Source: Phyllobacteriaceae bacterium UBA1059
Lineage (GTDB): Bacteria > Pseudomonadota > Alphaproteobacteria > Rhizobiales > Rhizobiaceae
DNA: 8,660 nt
Assembly (NCBI GenBank): GCA_002316345.1
Contig: DCDI01000091.1
Span: forward strand, 1 to 8,660
Direction of reading: 5' to 3'
The first letter of the stretch is position 1, and each line of letters starts with the position of its first letter. The translations under genes were made by a program, and so were the position numbers. Shown here piece by piece: positions 1-6,701 of the stretch. Under the pieces are notes generated by a model. That model ran no database searches, was not told the DNA's origin, and saw only the letters and a list, made by a program, of their open reading frames with translations.

Positions 1-465
1 ATCATCACGGCGGGTGACCGGCCGCATCCCCTGGCCGCCATCGACAAAGGCGAGCGCGCCACCTTCTTCAAGGCGTGGGACCATCCGGTGCGCGGCTACA
101 AGAGCTGGATCGCCGGACAGCTGGAACCCGCGGGCCGTCTCACGGTGGATGGCGGTGCAGTGAACGCGCTGCTTGCCGGCAAGTCGCTTTTACCGGCGGG
201 CGTCACGGGGGTCAGCGGCGTGTTCGAGCGCGGCGATACGATTGCGGTGCTGGGACCGGATGGCGCGGAAATCGCGCGCGGACTGGCGGCCTATGATTCC
301 GGCGACGCTTTGCAGACTGCCGGCCTGAAGAGTGCCGAGGTCTCGCAGGTGCTCGGCTATGAAGCGCGCTCGGCCATGGTGCATCGCGACGACCTCGTGA
401 TGACGCGGCAGGCGCCAAGCAGCGACGCCATCGTTCAGGAAACAAGCCATGCTGAAACTGCTTGA
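1..465 (+). CDS. proB: Glutamate 5-kinase, C-terminal part (5' end outside window)
   Basis: This is the last 154 codons of glutamate 5-kinase, the ATP-dependent cytoplasmic enzyme that phosphorylates L-glutamate in the first step of proline synthesis. The reading frame is open from base 1, so the start and most of the kinase domain lie upstream. The visible part begins with the end of the amino-acid kinase fold (ITAGDRPHPLAAID, then GERATFF). It continues into a PUA domain, roughly from WIAGQLEPAGRLTVD to VLGYEARSAMVHRDDLVM, which is the usual C-terminal module of long bacterial ProB proteins. A short unstructured tail of about 20 residues follows. The stop codon lies 17 bases inside proA, so the two are probably translationally coupled. 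The identification is firm because the next gene is proA and the PUA sequence is typical. Confidence 0.95.
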   Translation: MITAGDRPHPLAAIDKGERATFFKAWDHPVRGYKSWIAGQLEPAGRLTVDGGAVNALLAGKSLLPAGVTGVSGVFERGDTIAVLGPDGAEIARGLAAYDSGDALQTAGLKSAEVSQVLGYEARSAMVHRDDLVMTRQAPSSDAIVQETSHAETA

Positions 466-1729
466 GAAGTCTGACGTCACCGACGTGATGGTGGAAATCG
501 GCCGCAAGGCGCGCGCTGCAACGAAGCCGCTGGCACTGGCTGCACCGGAAACGAAGGCCGCATCGTTGCGAGCCATGGCAGCCGGGATCCGGGCAGGTGC
601 GCCGGCGATCCTCAACGCCAATGCGATCGATCTGGCCAATGGTCATACGGCGGGCTTGTCGGCCTCCTTTATGGACCGGCTCCAGCTCAACGATGCACGC
701 ATCGAAGCCATGGCAGCGGGCATCGAGGCGATTGCCGATCTGCCTGATCCTGTCGGCTCGGTGTTGGCGGCGTGGGAGCGGCCGAACGGCTTGAAGATCG
801 AGCGCGTGCGTACCCGTTTGGGCGTGATCGGCGTGATCTATGAGAGCCGGCCGAATGTGACGGCCGATGCCGGCGCGCTTTGCTTGAAAGCCGGCAATGC
901 CGTCATCTTGCGCGGCGGGTCAGATTCGGCTCGGACGTCCGCCGCGATTCATGCCTGCCTGCAAAGCGGGCTGGAATCAGCCGGTCTGCCAGCCGATGCG
1001 ATTCAGCTTGTGCCAACCACCGATCGTGCTGCCGTCGGCGCGATGCTGGCCGGCCTCAACGGCGCTATCGACGTGATCGTGCCGCGCGGCGGCAAAAGCC
1101 TTGTGTCGCGCGTGCAGGCCGTCGCCCGCGTGCCGGTCTTCGCCCACCTTGAAGGGCTGTGCCATGTCTATGTCGACCGCTCGGCCGATCCCGACATGGC
1201 GGTGAACCTCATCGTCAACGCCAAGATGCGGCGCACCGGCATCTGCGGCGCGGCCGAAACGCTGCTGGTGGACCGTGCGGCGGTCGACACCCATCTCCTG
1301 CCGATGCTCAATGCGCTACAGGCAGCCGGCTGTGAAATCCGCGGCGACGCCGAGGTGGTTACGCGCTTTCCCGCAGCCAAGCCGGCGACGGATGAGGACT
1401 GGCGCACCGAATATCTCGACGCGATCCTTTCGGTGCGGCTGGTTGAGGGCATCGACGGTGCAATCACGCATATCGACGCCTATTCCTCGCACCACAACGA
1501 AGCGGTGATCGCAGACGATGCGGCCGTGGTAGCTCGCTTCTTCAACGAGATCGACTCCGCCATCCTCTTACACAATGCCTCGACCCAGTTCGCCGATGGC
1601 GGCGAGTTCGGCTTTGGCGGCGAGATCGGCATTGCCACCGGCAAGATGCACGCGCGGGGCCCGGTGGGCGTCGAGCAGCTGACTTCGTTCAACTACCGCG
1701 TTTATGGCTCCGGCCAGGTTCGGCCATAA
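449..1729 (+). CDS. proA: Gamma-glutamyl phosphate reductase (glutamate-5-semialdehyde dehydrogenase)
   Basis: ProA reduces gamma-glutamyl phosphate with NADPH to glutamate-5-semialdehyde, the second step of proline synthesis in the cytoplasm. The protein has 426 residues, a normal family length, and belongs to the aldehyde dehydrogenase superfamily. Visible family blocks are GVIYESRPNVTADAGALCLKAGNAVILRGG (about residues 128-157, written here as one known block), VPRGGKSLV near 211 and EGLCHVYVD near 235. The catalytic cysteine is C266 in RRTGICGAAETLL, and the C-terminal block GGEIGIATGKMHARGPVG is intact. The ATG at 449 is preceded by AGGA at 436-439 with suitable spacing. A later in-frame ATG at 488 is possible, but it has a poorer upstream site. 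The gene overlaps proB by 17 bases, as expected for a proBA operon. Nothing in the frame suggests damage. Confidence 0.98.
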   Translation: MLKLLEKSDVTDVMVEIGRKARAATKPLALAAPETKAASLRAMAAGIRAGAPAILNANAIDLANGHTAGLSASFMDRLQLNDARIEAMAAGIEAIADLPDPVGSVLAAWERPNGLKIERVRTRLGVIGVIYESRPNVTADAGALCLKAGNAVILRGGSDSARTSAAIHACLQSGLESAGLPADAIQLVPTTDRAAVGAMLAGLNGAIDVIVPRGGKSLVSRVQAVARVPVFAHLEGLCHVYVDRSADPDMAVNLIVNAKMRRTGICGAAETLLVDRAAVDTHLLPMLNALQAAGCEIRGDAEVVTRFPAAKPATDEDWRTEYLDAILSVRLVEGIDGAITHIDAYSSHHNEAVIADDAAVVARFFNEIDSAILLHNASTQFADGGEFGFGGEIGIATGKMHARGPVGVEQLTSFNYRVYGSGQVRP

Positions 1730-1739
1730 AACGATTGGC

Positions 1740-1747
1740 GGAGGAGG
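1740..1747 (+). promoter_or_regulatory. Strong ribosome binding site fixing the OsmC-family start
   Basis: GGAGGAGG lies 7 bases before the ATG at 1755, and this decides the start of the OsmC-family gene. An in-frame ATG at 1704 lies inside proA and would add 17 residues unlike the family. A GTG at 1749 sits too close to the site. Confidence 0.75.
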
Positions 1748-1754
1748 CGTGAGC

Positions 1755-2189
1755 ATGGAAGCATCCTCATCAATGGCGCGAACGGCCACGGTTGAACTGC
1801 GCAACATCGAAGGTACGCAAGCAGCACTTGGCTGGGCCGGCGGCCACACGCATGTGGTCGATCGCCCGGATGGCGTGGCGGGCGGAATGGGTCTGGGCTT
1901 CAATGGCGCGCAGATGTTGGCGCTGTCGCTCGGCGGCTGCTTTTGCAACGATCTGCGATATACGGCCGAAAAAATGGGCGTGCAGCTCGGACCAGTGGCG
2001 GTCACCGTGACGCTCACCCTGGAAGGCAACCCGTTGCTGGCACAGTCGGCCGCGATGCAGGTCGATTGCAAGCTCATCGACGGTTCGGATGCGGGCGCCG
2101 TGATCGAAGCGGCGAGAGCGAGTTGCATGGTCAGCAATTCGCTGCGCAAGGGATTTCCCGTCTCGATCAGCGAAGCCGCTCGTGCCTGA
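1755..2189 (+). CDS. OsmC/Ohr-family protein (putative thiol peroxidase)
   Basis: This 144-residue protein matches the OsmC/Ohr family, small cytoplasmic dimers that reduce organic hydroperoxides with a reactive cysteine pair. The two expected cysteines are present: C62 in LGGCFCNDLRYTAEKMG and C124 in RASCMVSNSLRKGFPV. Their spacing of about 62 residues is normal for the family. A further cysteine, C64, follows the first by two residues. The N-terminal half is the short beta-rich region, and a central helix carries C62. The start is chosen from the strong GGAGGAGG site. The gene follows proA by 25 bases and its stop overlaps the putative GTG start of nadD, so it probably belongs to the proBA-nadD transcript. 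The substrate cannot be read from the sequence, and assignment to OsmC rather than Ohr is uncertain, so no symbol is given. Confidence 0.88.
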   Translation: MEASSSMARTATVELRNIEGTQAALGWAGGHTHVVDRPDGVAGGMGLGFNGAQMLALSLGGCFCNDLRYTAEKMGVQLGPVAVTVTLTLEGNPLLAQSAAMQVDCKLIDGSDAGAVIEAARASCMVSNSLRKGFPVSISEAARA

Positions 2190-2826
2190 ACAGGGTCGAC
2201 CTGCGGATGTCCCGCACCAGTATCTGCACATGCCCTATGTCGAAAAGGGCATGGCGGTCGGGCTGTTTGGCGGGTCGTTCAATCCACCGCATGCGGGGCA
2301 CGCGCTTGTGGCCGAGATCGCATTGCGCAAGCTGCGGCTGGATCAGCTGTGGTGGATGGTGACGCCGGGCAATCCGCTAAAGAGTACGCGCGAACTGGCG
2401 CCTTTGGCCGAGCGGATCCGCTTGTCTGAAAAGCTGGCGGAAGATCCGCGTATCAAGGTGACGGCGTTCGAGGCGGCTGAGCATGTGCGCTACACCGCCG
2501 ACACGCTGGCGCTGGTCAAGGCGCGCAATCCCGGCGTGCATTTCGTTTGGATCATGGGCGCCGACAGTCTGGCGAGCTTTCATCGCTGGGAACGCTGGCG
2601 GGCGATTGCCATGACTTTCCCGATCGCCGTGATCGACCGACCGGGCGCGACCTTGTCGTTCCTGTCATCGGTGATGGCCAAGACATTTGCTTATGCCCGT
2701 GAAGACGAAACGGATTCGGAAGTGCTGGCCAGTCGGCGTGCGCCTGCTTGGACCTTTCTGCATGGTCCGCGCTCGACCTTGAGCTCGACAGCACTGCGGG
2801 CACAAGCCAAAGGCACGAAGACCTGA
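2182..2826 (+). CDS. nadD: Nicotinate-nucleotide adenylyltransferase
   Basis: NadD joins nicotinate mononucleotide and ATP to form deamido-NAD, a central step in NAD synthesis in the cytoplasm. The nucleotidyltransferase signature GLFGGSFNPPHAGH ends at residue 40, with the HxGH-type motif at 37-40. The second ATP-binding motif is SSTALR at 201-206 near the C-terminus. Other typical blocks are WWMVTPGNPLK and HFVWIMGADSL. From the GTG at 2182 the protein is 214 residues, normal for rhizobia, and this start overlaps the OsmC-family stop by 8 bases. The start is uncertain: ATG at 2230 (MPYVEKG) would give 198 residues and ATG at 2251 would give 191. None of the three has a good ribosome binding site, so translation by coupling to the upstream gene is plausible. 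The function itself is not in doubt. Confidence 0.95.
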   Translation: MPEQGRPADVPHQYLHMPYVEKGMAVGLFGGSFNPPHAGHALVAEIALRKLRLDQLWWMVTPGNPLKSTRELAPLAERIRLSEKLAEDPRIKVTAFEAAEHVRYTADTLALVKARNPGVHFVWIMGADSLASFHRWERWRAIAMTFPIAVIDRPGATLSFLSSVMAKTFAYAREDETDSEVLASRRAPAWTFLHGPRSTLSSTALRAQAKGTKT

Positions 2827-2845
2827 TACACTGCACCCAATGTTA

Positions 2846-2875
2846 TTGAAACCGTCACCGAACTGCGCCTATCTA
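2846..2875 (+). promoter_or_regulatory. Candidate sigma-70 promoter for rsfS-rlmH
   Basis: TTGAAA at 2846-2851 and TATCTA at 2870-2875 are separated by 18 bases, close to a housekeeping promoter. The pair lies in the AT-richer gap after nadD. It would start transcription at about 2881-2884, roughly 40 bases before the proposed rsfS start. This is a pattern match only. Confidence 0.4.
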
Positions 2876-2878
2876 TAG

Positions 2879-2900
2879 GGTGCGCCAAGGGTGGCGCATC
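2879..2900 (+). terminator. GC-rich hairpin between nadD and rsfS (weak terminator or leader stem)
   Basis: TGCGCCA (2881-2887) and TGGCGCA (2892-2898) form a perfect 7-bp stem with an AGGG loop. A G-U pair and a G-C pair can extend it to 9 bp. The following bases, GTTGTTCCTTAG, are only moderately rich in T. It could be a weak terminator for the proBA-nadD transcript. Alternatively it could be a structure at the 5' end of an rsfS transcript made from the candidate promoter just upstream. Confidence 0.4.
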
Positions 2901-2913
2901 GTTGTTCCTTAGA

Positions 2914-2920
2914 AAGGGAA
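2914..2920 (+). promoter_or_regulatory. Ribosome binding site for the CTG start of rsfS
   Basis: AAGGGAA, within AGAAAGGGAAG, lies 4 bases before the CTG at 2925. Its AAGG core ends 7 bases before that codon. It supports CTG as initiator because the frame has an in-frame TAG at 2910 and no ATG, GTG or TTG before 3054. A second, perfect AAGGAGG at 2943-2949 has no usual start codon after it. Confidence 0.45.
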
Positions 2921-2924
2921 GACA

Positions 2925-3335
2925 CTGAGAACAGAACTGCGGAAGGAGGCGGAAACACCGCTTTCGCCGGTCGAAATCGGCGCCCAAGCGCCTGCGACCT
3001 CCCAACTTGAAACCGTCCTTGGCAGTCTCGACGACTCCAAGGCGGAAAACATCGTGGCCATCGACATCCGGAAGAAATCGAGCCTCGGCGACCATATGGT
3101 CGTGGCGAGCGGTCGGTCGCACCGTCATGTCGCGGCTGTGTCCGAACACGTCATGAAAGCGCTGAAGGACAGCGGCGTGAACAATGCGCGCGTCGAGGGC
3201 CTCCCAAGTGCCGACTGGGTGCTGATTGATACGGGTGACATCATCATCCACGTCTTCCGGCCCGAGGTGCGCGAGTTCTACAACCTCGAAAAAATGTGGC
3301 AGACGCCTGAGCTCGACGACGGGACCAAGCACTGA
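2925..3335 (+). CDS. rsfS: Ribosomal silencing factor RsfS (probable CTG start)
   Basis: RsfS binds ribosomal protein uL14 on the large subunit and blocks joining of the subunits when nutrients are short. The domain (Pfam Oligomerisation, formerly Iojap) spans about residues 27-126. It carries the hallmarks AENIVAIDIRKKSSLGDHMVVASGRS, SADWVLIDTGDIIIHVFRPEVREFYNLEKMW in two adjoining blocks (each known family stretches). The E. coli protein has about 105 residues and its first helix aligns with TSQLETVLGSLDDSKAENI here. That segment lies upstream of the first conventional start, GTG at 3054, which would cut away 43 residues including this helix. The frame is closed upstream by TAG at 2910, so CTG at 2925 (MRTELRKEAETPL) is the best start, giving 136 residues. 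rlmH follows after 21 bases. The function is clear and the start is inferred. Confidence 0.9.
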   Translation: MRTELRKEAETPLSPVEIGAQAPATSQLETVLGSLDDSKAENIVAIDIRKKSSLGDHMVVASGRSHRHVAAVSEHVMKALKDSGVNNARVEGLPSADWVLIDTGDIIIHVFRPEVREFYNLEKMWQTPELDDGTKH

Positions 3336-3356
3336 CACTGGCATTCTGAGGTTTCA

Positions 3357-3836
3357 ATGCGGATCGGCATCAATGCCGTCGGCCGGATGAAGGCCGGGCC
3401 TGAGCGGGAGCTTGCCGATCGCTACCTCGACCGCTTCGCCAAAGCGGGTCCGCCGCTAGGTCTGGAATTTGCCGGAGTAGCGGAGAGCGCGGAAAGCCGG
3501 TTGGGCACCGCGGCCGAGCGGATGCGTGAGGAAGCGGCCCGGCTCGACGCGGCTCTTGGCGCCGGTGGGCTGATCCTGCTCGACGAGCGCGGCAAGAACC
3601 TCGCATCGCCGGCCTTCGCGCAACTGATCGCCGATCACCGCGATCGCGGTTTGCGGCAGCTGACTTTCGCCATCGGCGGGCCAGACGGCCCTGCGGCCAC
3701 CTTGCGCGATCAGGCAACCGCGCTGATTTCCTTCGGCGCGGCGACCTGGCCGCATCAGATGGTGCGCGTGATGCTTGGCGAGCAGCTTTACCGCGCCGCT
3801 ACCATCCTGTCCGGCCACCCCTATCATCGCGTTTGA
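3357..3836 (+). CDS. rlmH: 23S rRNA (pseudouridine-1915-N3)-methyltransferase
   Basis: RlmH is a SPOUT-class methyltransferase that methylates pseudouridine 1915 in helix 69 of 23S rRNA on assembled 70S ribosomes, using S-adenosylmethionine. The protein has 159 residues, close to the 155 of E. coli. The knotted cofactor-binding region is visible as LDERGK (75-80), FAIGGPDG (104-111) and SFGAATWPHQMVRVMLGEQLYRA (125-147, given in two known blocks). The conserved C-terminal HPYHR is at 154-158. The ATG at 3357 is preceded by GAGG at 3348-3351, 5 bases away. It sits directly after rsfS, a widespread bacterial pairing, and both act on the large ribosomal subunit. The two are probably co-transcribed. 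Confidence 0.97.
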   Translation: MRIGINAVGRMKAGPERELADRYLDRFAKAGPPLGLEFAGVAESAESRLGTAAERMREEAARLDAALGAGGLILLDERGKNLASPAFAQLIADHRDRGLRQLTFAIGGPDGPAATLRDQATALISFGAATWPHQMVRVMLGEQLYRAATILSGHPYHRV

Positions 3837-3990
3837 ACGCCGCCTTGAAGGCCCCGCGTAAGCTCGCCTTGAGAAAGTGCGATTCGCTTGGGAAGAACGG
3901 CGGTGCAGCCGGGCCGATGGTTGATGCTTCCTTTACGAAGCCGACCTACGATCCGCGAATGGGGCGATCCGGTCCGAGGGATGAAGCGGC
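3837..3990 (+). other. Gap between rlmH and the EnvC-like gene
   Basis: This 154-base stretch has no convincing gene. A frame opening with TTG at 3833 and running to 4039 overlaps both neighbours, lacks a ribosome binding site and resembles no family I recognise. The octamer CGCCTTGA occurs twice, 23 bases apart, near 3842 and 3865. GAGGG at 3976-3980 serves the next gene. I could not find a well-spaced promoter, although this is where one for the envelope genes would be expected. Confidence 0.4.
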
Positions 3991-5361
3991 ATGGTTTCAG
4001 GCATGGCATCGGCAGCATGGGGGAAGGGCGGTCTTTTGATCGCGCTCGGCCTGCTGCTGGCCTCTGCCGGCCCTCTCCATGCGCAGGAAGATGAAGCGGT
4101 GTCCACCGAACAGACGCAGCCTGACGATCCGGTTGCGGCGATCGAAGCGCGACGGGCGCAAACCCAAGCCGACTACGAACGCGCGCTGGACGACATCAAG
4201 CTGTCCGAAGATCGGATGGCCTCCATTTCGGCCGGCATCGCGACGCTGAAGAAAGACAGTGCTTCGGTGACGGCGGCGCTGATCCAGGCTGCGAAAACCG
4301 AAAAGAAGCTCGCCGAAGACGTCGAGGAGATCAGCGGAAGGCTGGTCGGCCTGCGTGGCGAGGAAGATGGCATCAAGGCCTCGCTGGAAGGCCGTCGCGC
4401 CGTGCTGGCGGAAGTGCTGGCGGCATTGCAGCGCATGGGCCTCAACCCGCCGCCGGCTATTCTGGTGAAGCCGGAAGACGCGCTGTCGTCCGTTCGCAGC
4501 GCCATTCTGCTCGGCGCTGTCGTGCCGGAGTTGCGCCAGGAAACCGAAACGCTGCTGGCGGATCTCAGGGAATTGTCGCGGGTGGCAGCCTCGATCGAGG
4601 CCGAGCGCGGCCGCTTGAACGCCACGGCGGAAGAGCAGGTGGCCGAAAAGCAGCGCCTCAGCATGTTGTTGGAAGAAAAGCAGCGGCTGCAAACCCAATC
4701 CGAAGCGGTGTATGCCGCCGAGCAGAAGCGATCCGAACAACTTGCGGCGTCCGCTTCCTCCTTCCAGGAACTGATCGCGAACCTGGAAAAGGAAGGGCAA
4801 TCAGCAAGGGCTGCGGCGGAAGCTGCCGCCAAAGCGGAGGTCGAGCGGCTGGCGCGCGAAGAAGCCGAGCTCAACAAGCCCATTCCCGAGGCCTATCGCC
4901 TGTCGATGATTCCGTTTGCGGCCTTGAAAGGACAGATGAGCCTCCCAGCTACTGGGCGACGCACCGCGCGTTTCGGCGAAGCCGACAATAACGGCGGCGT
5001 GAGAATGGGAGACACCATTACAACACAATCCGGGGCAATTGTTACCGCACCGGCAGGGGGGAGCGTCTTGTATGCGGGACCCTTCCGGTCATACGGTCAA
5101 CTCTTGATCCTCAATGCCGGCGACGGCTATCATGTCGTGCTGGCGGGGATGGGCAGAATCAGCGTGACGCTTGGCCAGGCCGTTTTGGCGGGTGAGCCGA
5201 TCGGAGCAATGGGTGAAACGAGGGTCGCTGGCCCCGTTCCACTGAAGGACGGCAGCACCGGACCTGACCTTTATGTCGAGTTCCGGAAAGATGGAAAACC
5301 CGTGGACCCGACCCCCTGGTGGTCGGAGCGGATCGCTGGAAGGACTGCAAATGATTCGTAA
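3991..5361 (+). CDS. EnvC-like murein hydrolase activator (coiled coil plus degenerate LytM/M23 domain)
   Basis: This is a 456-residue exported protein of the EnvC type, which in studied bacteria activates cell-wall amidases during division. Residues 12-29 form the hydrophobic part of a signal peptide, with likely cleavage after LHA at 29-31. Residues about 46-295 are charged and helix-forming coiled coil, interrupted by the family block PPPAILVKPEDALSSVRSA (153-171). Residues about 320-445 form the LytM (peptidase M23) fold. Its metal ligands appear lost: the HxxxD motif aligns with R338 and T342, the YAH histidine with G386, and the LHFE histidine with Y428 in LYVEFR. This makes it a likely activator rather than a hydrolase, as in E. 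coli EnvC. The start is ATG 3991, with GAGGG 10 bases upstream; ATG 4003 is an alternative. Its stop overlaps ctpA by 11 bases. Partner amidase and division role are inferred. Confidence 0.9.
   Translation: MVSGMASAAWGKGGLLIALGLLLASAGPLHAQEDEAVSTEQTQPDDPVAAIEARRAQTQADYERALDDIKLSEDRMASISAGIATLKKDSASVTAALIQAAKTEKKLAEDVEEISGRLVGLRGEEDGIKASLEGRRAVLAEVLAALQRMGLNPPPAILVKPEDALSSVRSAILLGAVVPELRQETETLLADLRELSRVAASIEAERGRLNATAEEQVAEKQRLSMLLEEKQRLQTQSEAVYAAEQKRSEQLAASASSFQELIANLEKEGQSARAAAEAAAKAEVERLAREEAELNKPIPEAYRLSMIPFAALKGQMSLPATGRRTARFGEADNNGGVRMGDTITTQSGAIVTAPAGGSVLYAGPFRSYGQLLILNAGDGYHVVLAGMGRISVTLGQAVLAGEPIGAMGETRVAGPVPLKDGSTGPDLYVEFRKDGKPVDPTPWWSERIAGRTANDS
5338..5344 (+). promoter_or_regulatory. 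Ribosome binding site fixing the ctpA start
   Basis: GGAAGGA lies 6 bases before the ATG at 5351, inside the end of the EnvC-like gene. It favours that ATG, which opens a signal-peptide sequence. An in-frame start at 5273 would place 26 polar residues before the signal peptide. Confidence 0.75.
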
Positions 5362-6676
5362 GCTGTCGCTGTTGTTTGCCGGCGCCTTGATGGGCGCTTC
5401 GGCGATGAGCGTGGTCTACGGTGCGCCCGGCTCGACAGCGAATGCCGCGGGTTCCGAAACCTATCGCCAGCTGGCGATCTTCGGCGACATCTTCGAGCGC
5501 GTGCGCGCGCAGTATGTGACTCCGCCGGACGACAAGTCGCTTGTCGAGAATGCCATCAACGGCATGCTCACCTCGCTCGATCCGCATTCCTCCTACCTCA
5601 ACCAAGAGGCAGCCAAGGATATGCGCGTCCAGACCAAGGGCGAGTTCGGCGGCCTCGGTATCGAAGTCACGATGGAAAACGACCTGATCAAGGTCATCCC
5701 CCCGATGGATGAAACGCCCGCCGCAAAGGCCGGCGTTCTGGCGGGCGACCTGATTGCAGAAATCGACGGCCAGGAAGTGCGTGGCCTGTCGCTCAACGAC
5801 GCCGTCGAGAAGATGCGCGGTCTGGTGAACACGCCGATCGAGCTGACGCTGATCCGCGATGGCGCGGACAAGCCGATCAAGCTCACCGTTATTCGCGACG
5901 TCATCAAGGTGAAAGCCGTGCGCGCTCGTGTCGAGGGCAATGTCGGCTATCTCAAGATCAACTCCTTCACCGAAAAGACGTTCGACGATCTGCAGGCTGG
6001 CATCAACACCATCCACAAGCAGCTGCCGGACGACAAACTCAAGGGCTATGTGATCGATCTGCGCTTGAACCCGGGCGGTTTGCTAGATCAGGCCGTCAGC
6101 GTATCGGACGCCTTTATCGACCGTGGCGAGATTGTTTCGACCCGCGGCCGCGATCCGCAGGACATTTCGCGCTTCGATGCGCGTCCGGGCGACCTGGTCA
6201 ACGGCAAGCCGCTCATCGTTCTGGTCAATGGCGGTTCGGCGAGTGCGTCGGAGATCGTTGCCGGTGCCTTGCAGGATCACCGCCGCGCTACCGTGCTTGG
6301 CACCCAGTCCTTCGGCAAGGGTTCGGTCCAGACCATCATTCCGCTGGCCGAGAACGGCGCTTTGCGCCTGACAACGGCGCTCTATTACACGCCAGCCGGC
6401 AAATCGATCCAGGGCAAGGGCATTACGCCTGACGTCAAGGTCGACCAGCCACTGCCGGAAGAGTTCAAGGGCCGCGACAGCAGCCGTGGTGAGTCCGCTC
6501 TGCGCGGTCACATCAAGGGCGTGGAAGAAAGCGACGAGGGTTCGGGTTCGGCCTCCTATGTGCCGCCGGAAGCCAAGGACGACATCCAGCTGCAATATGC
6601 GCTGGACCTGATCCGCGGCGCCAAGACCGATGCCGCTTTCCCGCCGAACCCCGATAAGGCGGTGATGAACCAGTAA
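5351..6676 (+). CDS. ctpA: C-terminal processing serine protease (S41 family)
   Basis: CtpA is a periplasmic protease of family S41 that cleaves proteins near their C-termini; in several bacteria its targets include cell-wall hydrolases. The protein has 441 residues. A signal peptide or N-terminal anchor covers residues 1-24 (MIRKLSLLFAGALMGASAMS). The S41 N-terminal helical region carries MLTSLDPHSSYL. A PDZ domain spans about 96-180, with GEFGGLGIEV and AGVLAGDLIAEIDG. The protease core includes VIDLRLNPGGLLDQA. The catalytic serine is S298 in NGGSASASEIVAGAL, and the lysine is K323 in FGKGSVQ, 25 residues later as in Prc and the plant D1 protease. Q327 is also in place. The enzyme therefore looks active. 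It overlaps the EnvC-like gene by 11 bases and is probably co-translated with it. A strong hairpin follows. Its substrates are not evident from the sequence. Confidence 0.96.
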   Translation: MIRKLSLLFAGALMGASAMSVVYGAPGSTANAAGSETYRQLAIFGDIFERVRAQYVTPPDDKSLVENAINGMLTSLDPHSSYLNQEAAKDMRVQTKGEFGGLGIEVTMENDLIKVIPPMDETPAAKAGVLAGDLIAEIDGQEVRGLSLNDAVEKMRGLVNTPIELTLIRDGADKPIKLTVIRDVIKVKAVRARVEGNVGYLKINSFTEKTFDDLQAGINTIHKQLPDDKLKGYVIDLRLNPGGLLDQAVSVSDAFIDRGEIVSTRGRDPQDISRFDARPGDLVNGKPLIVLVNGGSASASEIVAGALQDHRRATVLGTQSFGKGSVQTIIPLAENGALRLTTALYYTPAGKSIQGKGITPDVKVDQPLPEEFKGRDSSRGESALRGHIKGVEESDEGSGSASYVPPEAKDDIQLQYALDLIRGAKTDAAFPPNPDKAVMNQ

Positions 6677-6701
6677 GCGCTGCGCGCTGATAGAAGTTAT
6701 C

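Noticed and set aside
1568..2231. Minus-strand frames opposite proA and the OsmC-family gene
   Set aside because: They lack recognisable domains, and the plus-strand genes have clear motifs and a ribosome binding site.
3637..3650. Perfect 14-bp palindrome ACCGCGATCGCGGT inside rlmH
   Set aside because: It encodes the conserved-length segment HRDRG in a GC-rich gene; a single copy inside coding sequence is weak evidence for a binding site.
3842..3872. Octamer CGCCTTGA repeated twice after rlmH
   Set aside because: Two copies 23 bases apart in GC-rich DNA can arise by chance, and no promoter is aligned with them.
3921..3952. TTGATG and TACGAT as a promoter for the EnvC-like gene
   Set aside because: The spacing is 20 bases, too long for a credible sigma-70 promoter, and both hexamers are imperfect.
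3833..4039. A 68-codon frame opening with TTG across the rlmH/EnvC-like gap
   Set aside because: It overlaps the rlmH stop and the signal-peptide region of the next gene, has no ribosome binding site and resembles no known protein.
3997..4883. Long minus-strand open frames opposite the EnvC-like gene
   Set aside because: They mirror the biased codon use of the coiled-coil gene on the plus strand and show low-complexity sequence without a family match.
5159..6016. 285-codon minus-strand frame opposite ctpA
   Set aside because: The plus strand encodes a complete S41 protease with intact catalytic residues; the antisense frame is a by-product of GC-rich codon bias.
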